Assembly: GCA_037389465.1 (NCBI GenBank)
Contig: JAZARR010000146.1
Span: 6,347,501 to 6,411,500 of the forward strand
DNA length: 64,000 nt
Origin: Baylisascaris procyonis
Lineage: Eukaryota; Nematoda; Chromadorea; Rhabditida; Ascarididae
Direction: 5' to 3'
Shown here: piece after piece, positions 35,129 through 57,100 of the stretch
How positions within the stretch are numbered: position 1 is the stretch's first letter
Layout of the letters: the number at the start of each line of letters is the position of its first letter
The notes under the pieces: generated by a model
What the model was told of the DNA's origin: nothing
The model's input: only the letters and a program-made list of their open reading frames with translations
Database searches by the model: none
Made by a program: the position numbers and the translations under genes

Positions 35129-35593
35129 AACCCCCACTCCTAGTACACTTACCAATGTCGTACATAGCACTCCTACTATATCTTCTCTCTCTGCTTTCTG
35201 TACATTTGGTCAGTTGGTCGTCGCTTACACTTTAGAACCGTCCGTTTGTAAAAGTATGAAGCTTAACTGTTCAAGACCATCAAAAAATTTCAAGAGCTTG
35301 CAGTACTTGAATCGATGGCATTTACAACTCGCTTATTTCCATAGAAGTGCAACTGATAGATGTTCCCCGATTTTTCTGCTTAGCGGTTTTTTTGGTTACA
35401 GTTCTGTATCGAAATGAATGAGCGTTGCAGTTGCGTTATTTTGCATATTCCCTACCGCTGCATCTCAGATTTCCTAACTGTATTTCGCAACATCTCCACG
35501 CTTCATCCGTTTTTATTAAAGTTGATATTTGCAGTTGATTGTGCCAAATAGTCATGTTTACAGCTGACGAGTGAGATTTGCCTTGTGAATATC

Positions 35594-35775
35594 ATGTCAT
35601 CACCACGTCGAGAGAAGTGCCGGAGGCGTAAGTGCTTATGTTTTCGGGGACGAATTAATATCACAAAAAAACACGATAGTTACGTATCACTGTTTATGAT
35701 ATTATTTGACTTAATGTTAGATTTCTGGATTTCAGTGCTAGGTCTTGTGCACGCTTCATTCGTCTCTTACTCTTA

Positions 35776-35852
<77 letters not shown>

Positions 35853-38800
35853 TAATAATGATTTTATTTCATTATGAAACGAGAGAAACAATCGACGTGA
35901 ATGAAAGGCCTTGAATATATTTCAGTTCCGGTCGACTGTACCATGTATCTGAGGAGATCGTTGAGGTTGTCACCAGTAGAATTCACTTCACGAAAAAAGA
36001 AAAAGACATTTTCTAAATTGCCGTCGAGAAGGAGGACATCATCACTTACACCTAAAAATTCATCGGTTATTAACGTTACATCAGTGAAGTCTCTATTTTT
36101 TCTTTTGCAATTTTACTGCTTTTGCATCACTTTCAACATCAGTTACATGCTTTGCCTGCACAAGATTATTGGTTTCTGAGCGATGTTTCCGTAGCAATGA
36201 AATAATCTTTTGTCTATCGGCTCTTTCCATCTTTTCAAATTTTTTTGGTATGGGATTGAGAAACGTTGTCCTCGGAATGTTGAACAAATTGTTTTGGCCA
36301 CCATGTTCTAAGATTTTTGCACTGACGGTTCTCATTGTTGACGATGTGTTCCAAAAAGGGAACGTTCTGGCGCATTGATTACTTAGGGAACTAGCCCAAA
36401 GTTGATTCGTAATATTTTTACTATTCATGATCCCATTAATTCTTCCTTCGAGTAGAAGCAATGATGTTTGGAACAAGCAGAATCAGCTGGTTAAGCTAAT
36501 TCATTTGCTAAAATTGGAGACAAAAATAATATCTTAAAAAATATCCACTAGTTAGGCTTTCACTAGAGGGAAGGGTGGGCAATTTCAGATGCTACTCTTT
36601 TCTGTATGAAAATTTATGTGAGCTAGTTTGGACCCAATTGACAAAGAAGAATGGTACCAAACATGTGCAAAATTGGTATTTTGACTCTTATTTGGCTTCA
36701 TTAGGCTAATGCTGTATGTGTGCACCTTGGTGCGTTCGCATTCGGTGCACATCCTTGTTGCCTAAACATATAAAAATCTGATTTGATCTTTTCAAATAAA
36801 AGTCAGATTTGATCTCTTTTCAAACTTGGTTTCATGCTTTTGTTTATTTCGTTTCATTACGAAATATCATTAGGAAGGTTCCTAATGATACGTAGAAAGT
36901 TTTCATCACACAATTAATTTCTCTTTTGATCTATTGCAGATAGTTGAGCATCATACAATGAAATCTGTTGAGACAACAGCAGCCGACTTATCCAGATATA
37001 TAAGGACTACAACACCTGTCGCTGTTGAACCTTTGCCTGTACGAACTGAGGATGAACGTCCGATCGCTGTGAGTTCGGATGGTGTTGGTGTTGAAGCGTA
37101 TACTGAAACGAAAGCAGCTCATCTGGTTAAATTTGTCGACAATCAACAGAACACATTGGATCCTGCAATGACTAATCTTCTGAAGTTGCCATCAGTATCG
37201 TCTATAGAAAAACGGCTAATGTTTTTGCCGCAATCAGAACAGCGAGCCCTTTCAAAACCAACCGCAAACGTGCCGGTGATCCTTGGTGGTCCTTTGGAAG
37301 GACAGCCATTCAACGTGCCGAATTTTTCGATAGATTTACGTAGAACCGGAAGAACACTCGATTATTTTGAAAATCAAATGCAGCGGACTTCGCCACAAAC
37401 GACAGTCGATCCCAATGAGCGAAGGTCTCAAAGGCTGACAACGATGCAGCAGAGCCATTCACTCGAAGAAACTGAAGATGCGATGATTGATGAGAGACAT
37501 CGTGGAATAGATTCCGATGGGTCTTCGATGCCATTGTATTCGGCAATAAACGATGACAGATATTATGAAGGGCTTGATAAATCTTCAGGACCTTCTAACA
37601 GTCAGAAATCACAGGAACTGGGCGAACAAATCGGTCTTTCTAAGGTGGATTATTTCGTCATAGATAAAGGCTCGCTACCACTTCGGCGTACTTCATTTTA
37701 TATAAAATCTGGACAAGTACCTGACAATGGTTTACCTATGCCGTTCACTTATGGATCGTTACCGTCTGAAGACAACAGAGTGTCATATCAATCACTTTTC
37801 AAGCACCCCAGCACTAATCACCTCCAAAACGGTGTGAATCGTATAGCATCGGGAGAAGTGCCATATAATGAGAATCCACGCTCACGGAAACCGTTATCTC
37901 AACCACGGTGAGTTCAATGATATATTAATGATTAATGAAACTGAATACAATATACACTCATCTATTGGAGAGCACCACTGCAATTGTATAAACTGACTTT
38001 TTTCAATTTCATAAATTGAAGCAGCACTATCCCTTTTCAAAATATTAAAAAATCACTTCCCTATGAAATAATGCTAGAATAATTTTCTATAGTTAGATTA
38101 AGTAGTGCCTATGCTTAGTTCCTTATGAAATGACATCGGAAATTCTTATCGCTTATAGCGGTCGCCAGAATATCCATTCTGCGCATAATCAACCTTTGTA
38201 TCCAATCTGGCTCCTGCTCTTCCTTCGTTACCCTTCCTTCTTCATCCCTTCCCTTCCGCAATGACTTTAGCACTCTCATTTGCTTTTAGCATCCACATTT
38301 GGATGCATTCTTTGGAAAGAGTGACCACACTGGATGTCATGTTCCACTCCATATAATCAATACACTCTATGTGGTAGGCAAAGCTAGCGGAATAGATTCT
38401 GACCAGATGCTGTTTACTTTCAGTAGTTTTCTTTCAGGCTCTTTACCGAGTTTCATAAGTGTTATTGGCGATTGGGTTTTCACTGCTACAGTAGCAAGGC
38501 AAAATTTTTCAACGGCAGAAAAGTGTAGATCCTTGGGATACTTGCGACAAATGACTTTGTATTGGTAAAAATAATTCCAAAAAATTCAACTCGGAAGCAG
38601 CCATCTGAAAATAGTAGTTCTGTGGTTACGAGTAGTTCCACATATACAGGACGGAATGGCGACTGCAGACAACTACGACATCAACTACCGGGCAAGATAT
38701 CAGTCGAGGGCAAATTAACAGATTGGTGGTGAATGATATTCGCGACGAAAGCGGGAAACATTCACTTAGCGAAGAGCTGTCGATCATTGCTGATGGTTCC

Positions 38801-41800
38801 AGTAACACCGTTTCTCACTTGGAGCAAATTGATGCCAACTTGCCAACCGAGAATCACGAGGTTGTCTAGAAAAAGCTTCATTTGACATATTAAGTGTGTA
38901 AATGGGATATTACACAATCGAGTGATCTTTAGAATGAAACACTCGATCTCTGGTTTAGTTTGAGAAGAGCTGGACAGGGACGACATACGCCGCACTATAT
39001 TTCGAGGAGACAGCTACTCAGCATTTTTGTTGGGAATTTCGTTGCTGTGAAAAAACTTTAGACAAATTGTTTGCTGGTTGAGATTCGTTCAAGAGTGCCA
39101 GAAACCTGAGCGAAGTTAAAATAGGAGGTGATCGTGCCTATGATGATTATTACATTCCGAATAGTATAATTGCATCAGCTATAATGGAACTTGGCAATAA
39201 AGAAAAGGAAGTTGAAGCTTAGGTGGAAAATTAAAGGATTGAGCTGAAGAGATACCTGACTATGCTTCCTCTAGGAATACTAGTCATACCTTGTTTAGAT
39301 CTATCCGTCAAAACCGTAACCGATGAACCCATGTATATATAAATGAGACCATATTAATTGCTAGAAGTGATGTTGCTGGATTTTGTTTGATCATAAATAT
39401 AAACGATGCTGCACCAAGCTGCAGATGACGCTGTCTATTTCATCAATCAACAATGCTGAGCATTTATTTGAATCAGAAGAGACGAACTCACTCGATAGGC
39501 AAGTTCATTCGTTCATGCCGGATCAACGAATGGAAATCGGCGAAAGTTAGTCCTATTACACTAGATTTTATACTAACTCTTTACTCCAGCATTAATACTT
39601 CTCAGTAATAAAACCACATCTATTCTACTGAGAGACTATAATGTGCTTATGAACAATGTCAGAAATGCAGCTGGTAATTATTTTAGTCGAAAAAATCATC
39701 CATATAAAATGTTGCCTTAGCCATCTTCACGTTTGCGTAAGAATACTAAATTTTCTTTCACAACACATTAAAAGGTTTATCAGTTGAACGACATTCTGCT
39801 GCCTTTCACATATTGCTTTTCAATCCCTATAAAAATAAACTTGCTCTAGCATAAGAAGCATGACTTCGAATCCGATCTCGATCGTATATTTTGCTTAACC
39901 AGAGTCTGCATGTGCAAATTTTAGGGCCATTTTTTTTTACATTGGCAAAACCGTTTTTCAAGCTCACTCATGAAATATTTTATCTTGTATTAATACAAAT
40001 ATTCGTCATATAGAGGAATTGATCGCACTGTTAAAAAAAAAAAAGATATCTATGAGCAAAACGTTTACAGCAGGCTTGATGGATCAGAGCGCTCGATGTT
40101 GTCAATGGGCACTTGATGGACTTTGCGAAAGAAATTGGCAACGGATAAGGCGACTATGCCCAAAATCGTGTGGAACAATTACTTGCTCATGTTGGTCTTA
40201 TCTGCATGATTTTGATGTTGAACTTGAAAATGATGGGCATAAAACGCATTCCTATTTCTAAATTGCCTTCCTTGAGAAAATCGGAGAACGCAAGAAAGAA
40301 GTGAGCTAAAGAAAATTTTTGTTATCAGCAGAACTTATGATTTTGAAAGATTCTACGATTGTGAAGATTCCCGTTCTTGGTAATAAGGAAATATGAATAA
40401 AAACCAAAGTAATAAAGAAGTGTGAAAAAATCTATCGGAAATCATTATACTATACCATCAGCACCTCTCTCTTTTTCTTTTATTGTTTTCATCTACTACC
40501 TTTGATTAATAGCATAACTAGAAAACGAGATTACAACATTATAAAATGTCTTCGTTTTATTATTAGTGACTGTTACAGCCTGTTAATCTCATTCAGCTAT
40601 CTGTCCACTTGCAGCAAGTCATTGCTGTATTAGAGCGGATTAGTTTCCAAATGTCATTTCTTTATGCTTGCCAAATTCTATTCCGAGAGCAACTACTTTT
40701 CTATCATTTCAGCAGTCGACGGTGCACAAACGTGCAATCGTGTCCTCGACGTCGATGTAGTCGATTGTATACAGCGGCAACGTTATCGTTCCTATGATAC
40801 TACAGATTTAGACAGCAATGTTTGCATTTCGCAATAATTTCCTATCACTAATTTCATATATATCTCTACGATTGACTAAGATATAAGAATTTTAGCAGGG
40901 GGAGAATTATCCGACAGAAGAGATGTGTCGCGAAGAGCGATGAATAGACGAGAGAAGGAATTCCTCTTCATAGACAGGGAACATCTAATGATCCCAAATA
41001 TAGTGTTATTTTGCAGAATTTAAAAGCTGTTAATAAATTTTTTGGTATTAGAGTGCGAAAGATTTTATATACCTTAAAACCATTCACAAAGACGCCTCAT
41101 AGCGATAATGGTGTTTGCTTGTGTTTGAAAAAACGCATGCCGCGCATGCCGTCTGATCTTTTGAATTCGCCACCACGAAAAGCCGGGACGATGAAAATTG
41201 GTGCCAACGATAAAACATGCCACATGTTTGATCCGTTGTCTCTAAAAGGTGGGAAAAAACCATCACAGGCATCTAAGATTTCTAAGATTCATTGAAATGA
41301 CGGCATGAAGGAGGCAGAACTCTTTAGAGAGTCATAGCGAGCATTAAAATAACTGGAAAAAAAGAGGCACCTTGGAGCCAAAATTGGGGGAAAGGTGGTA
41401 AAGTCCACTTATGGAGCCAGTGGAGCCAAATTTTCTTCATTTTAATTTCATTTCATCTTCGGCCTCGTATGAGATGGCAAAGAAAAGATTGTGATTACTT
41501 CAAAACTCTTCTCTATGAGCCCAATTCAACGTGGAAGAAATAATTGCTTTTCATCTCAGTATTTTTTACTGTCATTTTTTCGAAAGAATATACCGAGGAA
41601 AAAAGTTTGAGATGAATATGAAAAGTCCTAGCTGACTATCCTGGTAGCGAAGGTGAGTACAGTGTTTTATGCAGCGATGAGACCACTCAAGAGTACTTCC
41701 CACTAAATGAAATGGTTTTCATTAAAAAAAAAAAAAAATGAAATTTCTATAATTTGCTTTCTCGCTCAAGAATGAATGTCATCTCATTCGGCATCTCTTT

Positions 41801-41984
41801 TCAGAATGTTAGGCCATCTATGCCTGTGGAAAGTATGGAAGGTTCGTCGGGATCTCTCGAGCCACGATCGAGAACGGTCTTTCATCACCTAACAAAACAA
41901 CCAAACGACTACGAATCGCTGAAAAAAGGTTTCGAAGTGGAACATGAGATGAAGTCATGGAATATGCTCAGACGTGACGATTAA
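35594..41984 (+). CDS. ShKT-domain protein with long low-complexity region
   Basis: Phase-consistent exons: 35594-35627 (or from the acceptor at 35558), 35926-36083, 36940-37907, 38650-38860, 39094-39210 (weak acceptor), 39425-39545, 40071-40190, 40713 onward, then possibly 41017-41248 and 41805-41984. Exon 3 alone gives 322 codons, the largest coding block in the window, rich in Ser, Asp, Glu, Thr and Pro with no fold recognised. The 40071 exon encodes a compact six-cysteine module, DQSARCCQWALDGLCERN followed by LCPKSCG and TC, which fits the nematode ShKT pattern (CC-x-WA-x-x-G-x-C ... C-x-x-SCG). A basic stretch (SRKKKK, PSRRR) comes early. Two ends are possible: a stop at 40835-40837, directly after a further Cys-containing segment, or the last exon at 41805-41984 ending MLRRDD. 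No signal peptide was found, so the true start may lie upstream. Function unknown. Confidence 0.65.
35779..35850. repeat. (TA)n microsatellite, 72 bp
   Basis: An uninterrupted TA run lies in the first intron of the ShKT gene model. Confidence 0.97.
36093..36428 (-). CDS. Possible nested antisense gene, small basic protein
   Basis: Inside the 36084-36939 intron of the plus-strand ShKT gene, the minus strand has a 111-codon frame from the ATG at 36426-36428 to a stop ending at 36093, ten bases from the host exon. It reads on upstream without a stop to about 36476. The N-terminal third is rich in Ser, Asn and Thr with few acids. The middle has FNIPRTTFLNPIPKKFEK. The end is strongly basic with alternating charge (ADRQKIISLLRKHR, ending KLQKKK). 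The composition would suit a mitochondrial or RNA-binding protein, but I recognise no family. It has no visible polyadenylation signal and could be a chance frame. Confidence 0.4.
   Translation of the reverse strand: MNSKNITNQLWASSLSNQCARTFPFWNTSSTMRTVSAKILEHGGQNNLFNIPRTTFLNPIPKKFEKMERADRQKIISLLRKHRSETNNLVQAKHVTDVESDAKAVKLQKKK
40071..40190 (+). other. ShKT-like cysteine module (exon)
   Basis: This single exon, phase 1 on both sides, carries the whole six-cysteine module of the gene at 35594-41984. The symmetrical 1-1 phase is typical of a shuffled extracellular domain. ShKT modules are abundant in nematode secreted and surface proteins, so this is the best clue that the gene's product, or part of it, is extracellular. 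Confidence 0.65.
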
Positions 41985-42909
41985 CTTCACGTTGACGTAA
42001 TACTCGTTATTGTAATTGAAAAGCCTTCACTTTTTCAAAAGAAATATCTAATATGAAATTTTCAAGTATTAATGAACACACATGGCGCAGTGACGAGGTG
42101 ACCACCTATTATCTACTAAGTATCTTGTACAATTTTCGCTTAGATGCCCATTCGTTGGCAATCGCTTACAATGTGGTTCTATTTGCGTAAATCTTTCTTA
42201 CTGAAGCGTAAGGATTGACGGAGTTGGATCTAGCAAGTAAAGTAACACCTAGGATCAATTTATTTACAAACGATGAAGATGTCCCTTGCAGTAGTAATAA
42301 GCACTCGATTGCATATGGTTTCTTATAAAAATGATGACCACAAGGATAGATTAGTCTCTCTTATCTACTTGCTGTAAATAATTTAGCGATCGAAAGGTGT
42401 AGTAGATGTTATGTGATGACTAAGTTCCTTTGGTGATAGCATATTTAGCAGACCGCTAGATGCAAAAAACATTGGATTTAGGCTTTTTTTTAAGGGCTGT
42501 ATGTACAAAATGCTTTCTATACGGGTTCAGTGAATTATTCTGAAGCTTCTAAGAAGTTTACATTTTGGAGTCAAATTATAAAAGTTGGATTTTGTACGAT
42601 GGTACATATACTCGAATTACACTTCTTTCACAGTTGATTTTCTTTTTTGAAACGTTGTAGTAATTTTTTCAAAAGAAGTATGGATATTGCGTTATGTGGA
42701 AATGTTTGTCTGTACAGTAAAATAGTCGGAATGTCGTAATAAAAGTTTGATGATCACAGATGTTATCTTCCGCCATAGGCGATCATGCAATATATTTGTT
42801 GCTCTTAAAACCTGTCTGATGTAACTGTGAACTATTTGGCATAATTGTATAATTGTAAAAAGCAGAGATATCGACACTGATACTGCGAAGTAACGAAAAA
42901 GTAAAGGCT
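41985..42909. other. Intergenic region between convergent genes
   Basis: About 0.9 kb separates the proposed end of the ShKT gene (+) from the 3' end of the LRR receptor gene (-). Nothing else was recognised in it. Confidence 0.5.
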
Positions 42910-42915
42910 TTTATT
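42910..42915 (-). terminator. Polyadenylation signal AATAAA of the LRR receptor gene
   Basis: The minus strand reads AATAAA about 78 bases after the stop codon at 42993-42995. This supports the assigned 3' end. Confidence 0.65.
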
Positions 42916-42992
42916 TAATTAAGAAAATTAAGTCACATCACATTCATGTCAAAAAGTTATAAAAACTTTATGCGACTGTACAAAATATCTCA

Positions 42993-52587
<9,595 letters not shown>

Positions 52588-52603
<16 letters not shown>

Positions 52604-52691
52604 TGTTGAATACCGTTGCACGGCTTTTTATTCCACAGCCACGATGCCTCTTCCATCACACGCTATCTGAGCTATTCCAAGGAGCATACAT
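52588..52691 (-). promoter_or_regulatory. Two upstream ORFs in the LRR receptor leader
   Basis: If the mRNA starts at the acceptor at 52696-52697, its leader has an 11-codon uORF (ATG 52691, stop ending 52656). A second uORF begins at the ATG at 52656, overlapping that stop as ATGA on the template order TGATG, and runs past the main ATG at 52603 to a stop ending at 52588. Such overlapping uORFs usually lower translation of the main frame. Confidence 0.45.
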
Positions 52692-52695
52692 AAGC

Positions 52696-52704
52696 CTGAA
52701 AAAA
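52696..52704 (-). promoter_or_regulatory. Candidate trans-splice acceptor of the LRR receptor mRNA
   Basis: The minus strand reads ttttttcag directly before 52695, 92 bases upstream of the start codon. This is the best nematode-consensus acceptor in the area, and no upstream coding exon fits, so it may accept a spliced leader. It could instead be an ordinary acceptor after a non-coding first exon. Confidence 0.5.
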
Positions 52705-54054
52705 TGAGCCATGCTTTCGTAAGCATTCGAAACAAAGCGCACTTTTCGTGAAACTTCACAAAAACGGTAAACATTGATAGTCAGCCTTACGACTGAAATC
52801 ATTTCTCGCTGAAATAATTTCCACTATTCTTATTCTAGTGTATGACAACGTGAAAATGAGGCATCTCCAAAATTACTTCGGGACGGAAAAATGGATTAAT
52901 ATATGGCAAGTGCGAGGAGTTACAGCAACTAGAAATGCACCACAGTATTATCCAATGGAATCAACAAAAAGCCAATAAAAACGATCCGCTTATGATGTGA
53001 GTAATGCGCGCCTAATAAAAATTGCTTTCTTAATTATTTCTTCGAAAGAAAATAAGGGAAAGGGAGGCTTCAAACAAAAAAACAGATATTCCATAGAAAA
53101 GAGATTTCATCTACTTCTGTGCTGATATAGCGGTGGATGAACCGTAGATTCTCAGAGATTCCAATAAATGCTATTCGCAAAATGCACTATCTCTTTCTCA
53201 TCAGCTAAACGTCTAACAACTTCAAGGGGCATATTAGCGAGCGACGATGTTTTCTCCTCATGAGACAGCGTGAATATTGGTCCACGGAGAAATGCAACAT
53301 TTGCGCGACATGGGACGACGACTGCGATAACGAGGCGTTTCATTTCGAGGAAAGCACCATTTTTTCCAATGAAACCACATAAATCACTTCACAAATCGAC
53401 TGTCAAATGCACATCGTATTTAATGCTCTCGTACGCTTCACTTCAGTATCATCTAGACTCAGTTGAATTTTATGTATAAGCGCAGCGCTGTTTCGATAAT
53501 ATTTCTCTTGAAAGCATTCATAGTGATTCGCTAGATTACTTTACATTATTAAAGAGATGGGATAATCTCTTGTGTATATTTACTCAATTACGAGACTTCG
53601 AGAGTTCGTTTCAGAGAAATTTCGATGAAGGCTTTACAGCATTCTATTCTTGAACTTACAACTACTCAATTTCTTTGTTTCTCTCTAGCGAGAGAAATGA
53701 ATGAGAGAAAATGTAACGCGTAAACTTACTAACGTTGAGCTACTTCAGGAAACAAATAAGAACTTTTTTGTGCAAGAACAAGAAGTTTCATTCTATGAGT
53801 CTGACCAGATGAATAATATGAAATACGATATTTTTTTTACCGATAATGTATAAACGTTCTCATTGAGTTCTCGAACCAGAAAAATCAACTTTCAAAAGTG
53901 TCCCATCAAAATCTAGTTCGCATTCATGCAAAATAATCCGATTTACTTAGAATGCCATATGTTGAAGATTGCAATCAGGAGACGGCGCGACAAGAGATAC
54001 AATAAGTGGATTGGTGGATTGCGTTTTGACATAACGTCACGTTAAGTAGTAGGC

Positions 54055-54150
54055 GTATTAGTAGCATTAGCAATAGTAGCAGCAGCAATAGTAGCAGTAG
54101 CAGCAGTAGCAGCAGCTCTAGCAGCAATAACAGCAACAGCAACAAAACGT
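54055..54150. repeat. Imperfect (GCA/GTA)n trinucleotide repeat
   Basis: Units of AGC, AGT and AAT repeat for about 95 bases. On the minus strand they read as an Ala/Thr/Ile-rich open frame (54042-54299), which I take to be a by-product of the repeat and not a gene. Confidence 0.85.
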
Positions 54151-57100
54151 GTCACAATCAAATTGCTGACGAGATCGACCATTGACAGCACAATTTCATT
54201 AAGCCTAACAAGCGAGAGGCGTTCGATGCACAACTCGACTCGACAAGCCATAATGAAATTTATTTGAATTGTACGCATCACTTGCTCACTTAGTGCCAAA
54301 AATTTTCGCTCTTCTTCATCAATGCTTAAATTTCATTTCACTCAGTGAAGTTTATAACTTTAAATTGCACTTAGCTAACGTTTGGAAGATCAGACGAAAA
54401 AAAAATTCCACCTTAAATGCAGCATTTTATTCGATTGCATCATCACTTAGCAGCACATGAAACTATCTAGTCAAGAAAATATGAAAATAAATTTCTCACA
54501 GCTTTTGCGTTAATATAATCGGAGTTTATGGAAATAATCAGCAACAAGAAATATCATTGATTAATATTGATTATCAATAATGCAAATGAATTTGAAATGC
54601 ATTATTATATGTGAAGTAATCAAATAAAAATTAGATACAAACGAATTTTTGATCTCTAATAAAATAGAAGAAAAATGAATTTTGAAATGAAATAGAATAG
54701 ACGAAAATGAACATCGATAGTTGATGGAAATTTGATCCATTTCTCACAAATTGCACTTATAGCGTGTGTAATATTCAAAACGTTTACGATTAATTTCACA
54801 TCACTACATTATGGAAATTTTTTGATTTCAATCAATAGAGAAATATACAACGTTCATATTAATCTTTAGAATACTTTAGTGCACGTTCTCATCAAAAAAA
54901 TGTTAAGAATAATTCCTATAATACAAAGAGCTTCGATAGTATGCAATATGAAACATTTTCTAGACATTGATCAAACAATGTGATGAACAGTAAGAATAGA
55001 ACAGAAGCACATCTGAGGAAGAAATTATACCTTAGAGAGTGCCCTCTTACGATACAGATATGTTTTAAAAAATATTCCATGATTTTAATACAACACTATT
55101 TATTGCTTAATCAATTATGGTGGAGTCATATAGTGTAAGCTATAGATTCGTTGTCATATGAACATTACGATAAACTCATTTAACTGTATGAAGACTATTT
55201 TAGCAAGGTGCAGCTTTGATTACTATAGCCTTCTGTTCTTCTGAAACCGCAATTTTCAGAATGAGGCTTTAACGGATGAAAAGCACATTTCATCCTCATA
55301 AGGTTTGTTGAATTGTTTACCATTGAAACTGCACAACGATCATTAACTGATATGCTATATTTTTGAGCATATAGCGCCGAGAACTTCAACTAGTTGAAAA
55401 ATTTCTGATTCAATGAATATTTGCACATATTTATAGCTGTTAATTGTTTATCACCTAGAGATTAGATTCCACTTATTCTAAGCGGTTGTATCGCTATGTT
55501 TTATGTGATCTAAACGCTGTGAGGATGAAGTGTGCAAAATAACATTGAATTTAATGACTTAAACATTTACGAGCGATAATTTGAAAGATAAAATGCAAAG
55601 CGGAGGGCTTAATACTCAATCGACAAAGGCATTCAACGTAACGCTACAAATGGACCTAACTTGTCGCTCAGTAGTGCAACGATGCGATGACGTGCGTCAC
55701 GCATATACGCATGGCATCGTGCATTCATGCGCTTTTTCTATTCACTTCATGTTGGGCACACTTGAATTTAATCCATCGCCTAAGGTAATTTATATTGCAG
55801 ACATCATTTTCTTGTATAGACTCAACTCTTGGAAAGTCGACATGAAAAGCGCAATCGCTAGGTTGTACAGCTTTTTGTAAAAAGTTTTTGCGTTGAGGCA
55901 GTACGATTCTCATCCGAATACTTGAATAACTCAAATCAATGAACGGAAATAAAAAGTATCTGTGGAAATGAAGAAAAAATCAAATGGAAAAATAAAATTT
56001 CAAATAATCTAATAGCATTTTTGCTTTTTTCCTTGCACTGAACTTGCAAAATGAATTATGTGGAGATATCCTCTAAGCTAAAAGATGCATGAGCGTTTCA
56101 AAAATAGTGCAATATTCATGTCTTTGATATAATGATTCATTACTTTCAGCAGTTTATCGGTAACAGCCAAATAATCGGCGTTGAGACGTAATCCAAAGCG
56201 TTGATTAAGCGCAATACTTAGAAGAGCAAAGTTGATGGGCACTTTGATTTCTTATAATTAATCGAAATGCACAACTCATCTAAGGTCTCATATATCAAAC
56301 AAACGTTTCTGAAGCCTCTACAATGATTTGCATCTCATCTCATGAGCCGCTTTCTGTCTAGGACTGTTAAAAAAACTGTTGTTTTTAACGATCACATTTT
56401 CGAAGATTTTAATCGAAAGGAAAATTTAGAAAGCCAGCCGTGGAAGTAGTAAATTATATGTGCAGCAATTTTCATCACTGTAACCTTTGATGTGGAATCA
56501 CCATTCGAAGAGTCACTCACATTCATGAACGACTGTGCTATAATAATATTTTTGCAACCGCAAATTTGCAGCGGCATATAAGAGCAAAAATTGATGCAAT
56601 AATTGAAGTAAGGATCATGAAAGGCGAAAGAAAAGACTTCACTTAGAGGAGGCGCAACGAACCAGCAGCAGAACAACAACACCATCAAATTGTGGGCAAA
56701 CCATCTGGCCGTGTCATTTGCGCATCGAGGCGCTTAATTAGCGAAACGAGGGTACGGCCAGCTGATAGGATCGCGTGGGTCGCATCTTCAAGAGTTATCG
56801 CTGCAACATTGCACGCCTTGTGATGGCTTGCGGGCACTTGCACAGTGATGCCGAACTTTATTGGTGCATGCAACACTATACGGGAATAATTCATAATACT
56901 GATTAATGTACGAGTGAGATGATAGAGAAAGAAATCGATCAGCTATATTATGCATAATGATATAGATAACGTAAAAGGCGAACGAATCGGGATGGCACAA
57001 CTAGAATGAGAAATGTGGATGCGCCAAGATGAAGAAGTAGATAGATGCCAGCAAAATAATTTGGCTAAAACAAAAGTCATGGAGTGACTTTTGAATTAGG

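Larger units (their letters stand above)
28464..35557. other. Long stretch without recognised gene (possible 7-kb intron)
   Basis: If the 28132-28463 exon belongs to the ShKT gene, this is one large intron; otherwise it is intergenic. Open frames at 30968-31210, 31932-32228 and 32257-32523 (+) have no family signature and no consistent splice chain. The 32230-32780 part is less AT-rich than its surroundings and open on both strands, which may mark old coding or transposon sequence. It also holds the TA array with its 55-bp duplication, a 12-base G run and a 12-base C run. Confidence 0.4.

Noticed and set aside
41632..41652. 21-base micro-exon between ctag and GTGAGT before the last ShKT exon
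   Set aside because: Its phase (1 in, 1 out) does not connect 41248 to the phase-0 exon at 41805.
53152..53343. Minus-strand ORF with a signal-like start, upstream of the LRR gene
   Set aside because: A better signal peptide plus LRRNT exon lies at 52519-52603, in phase with the LRR exons. The 53-kb frame has no usable donor and no repeat motif.
54042..54299. Ala/Thr-rich minus-strand ORF
   Set aside because: It is the translation of a GCA/GTA trinucleotide repeat.
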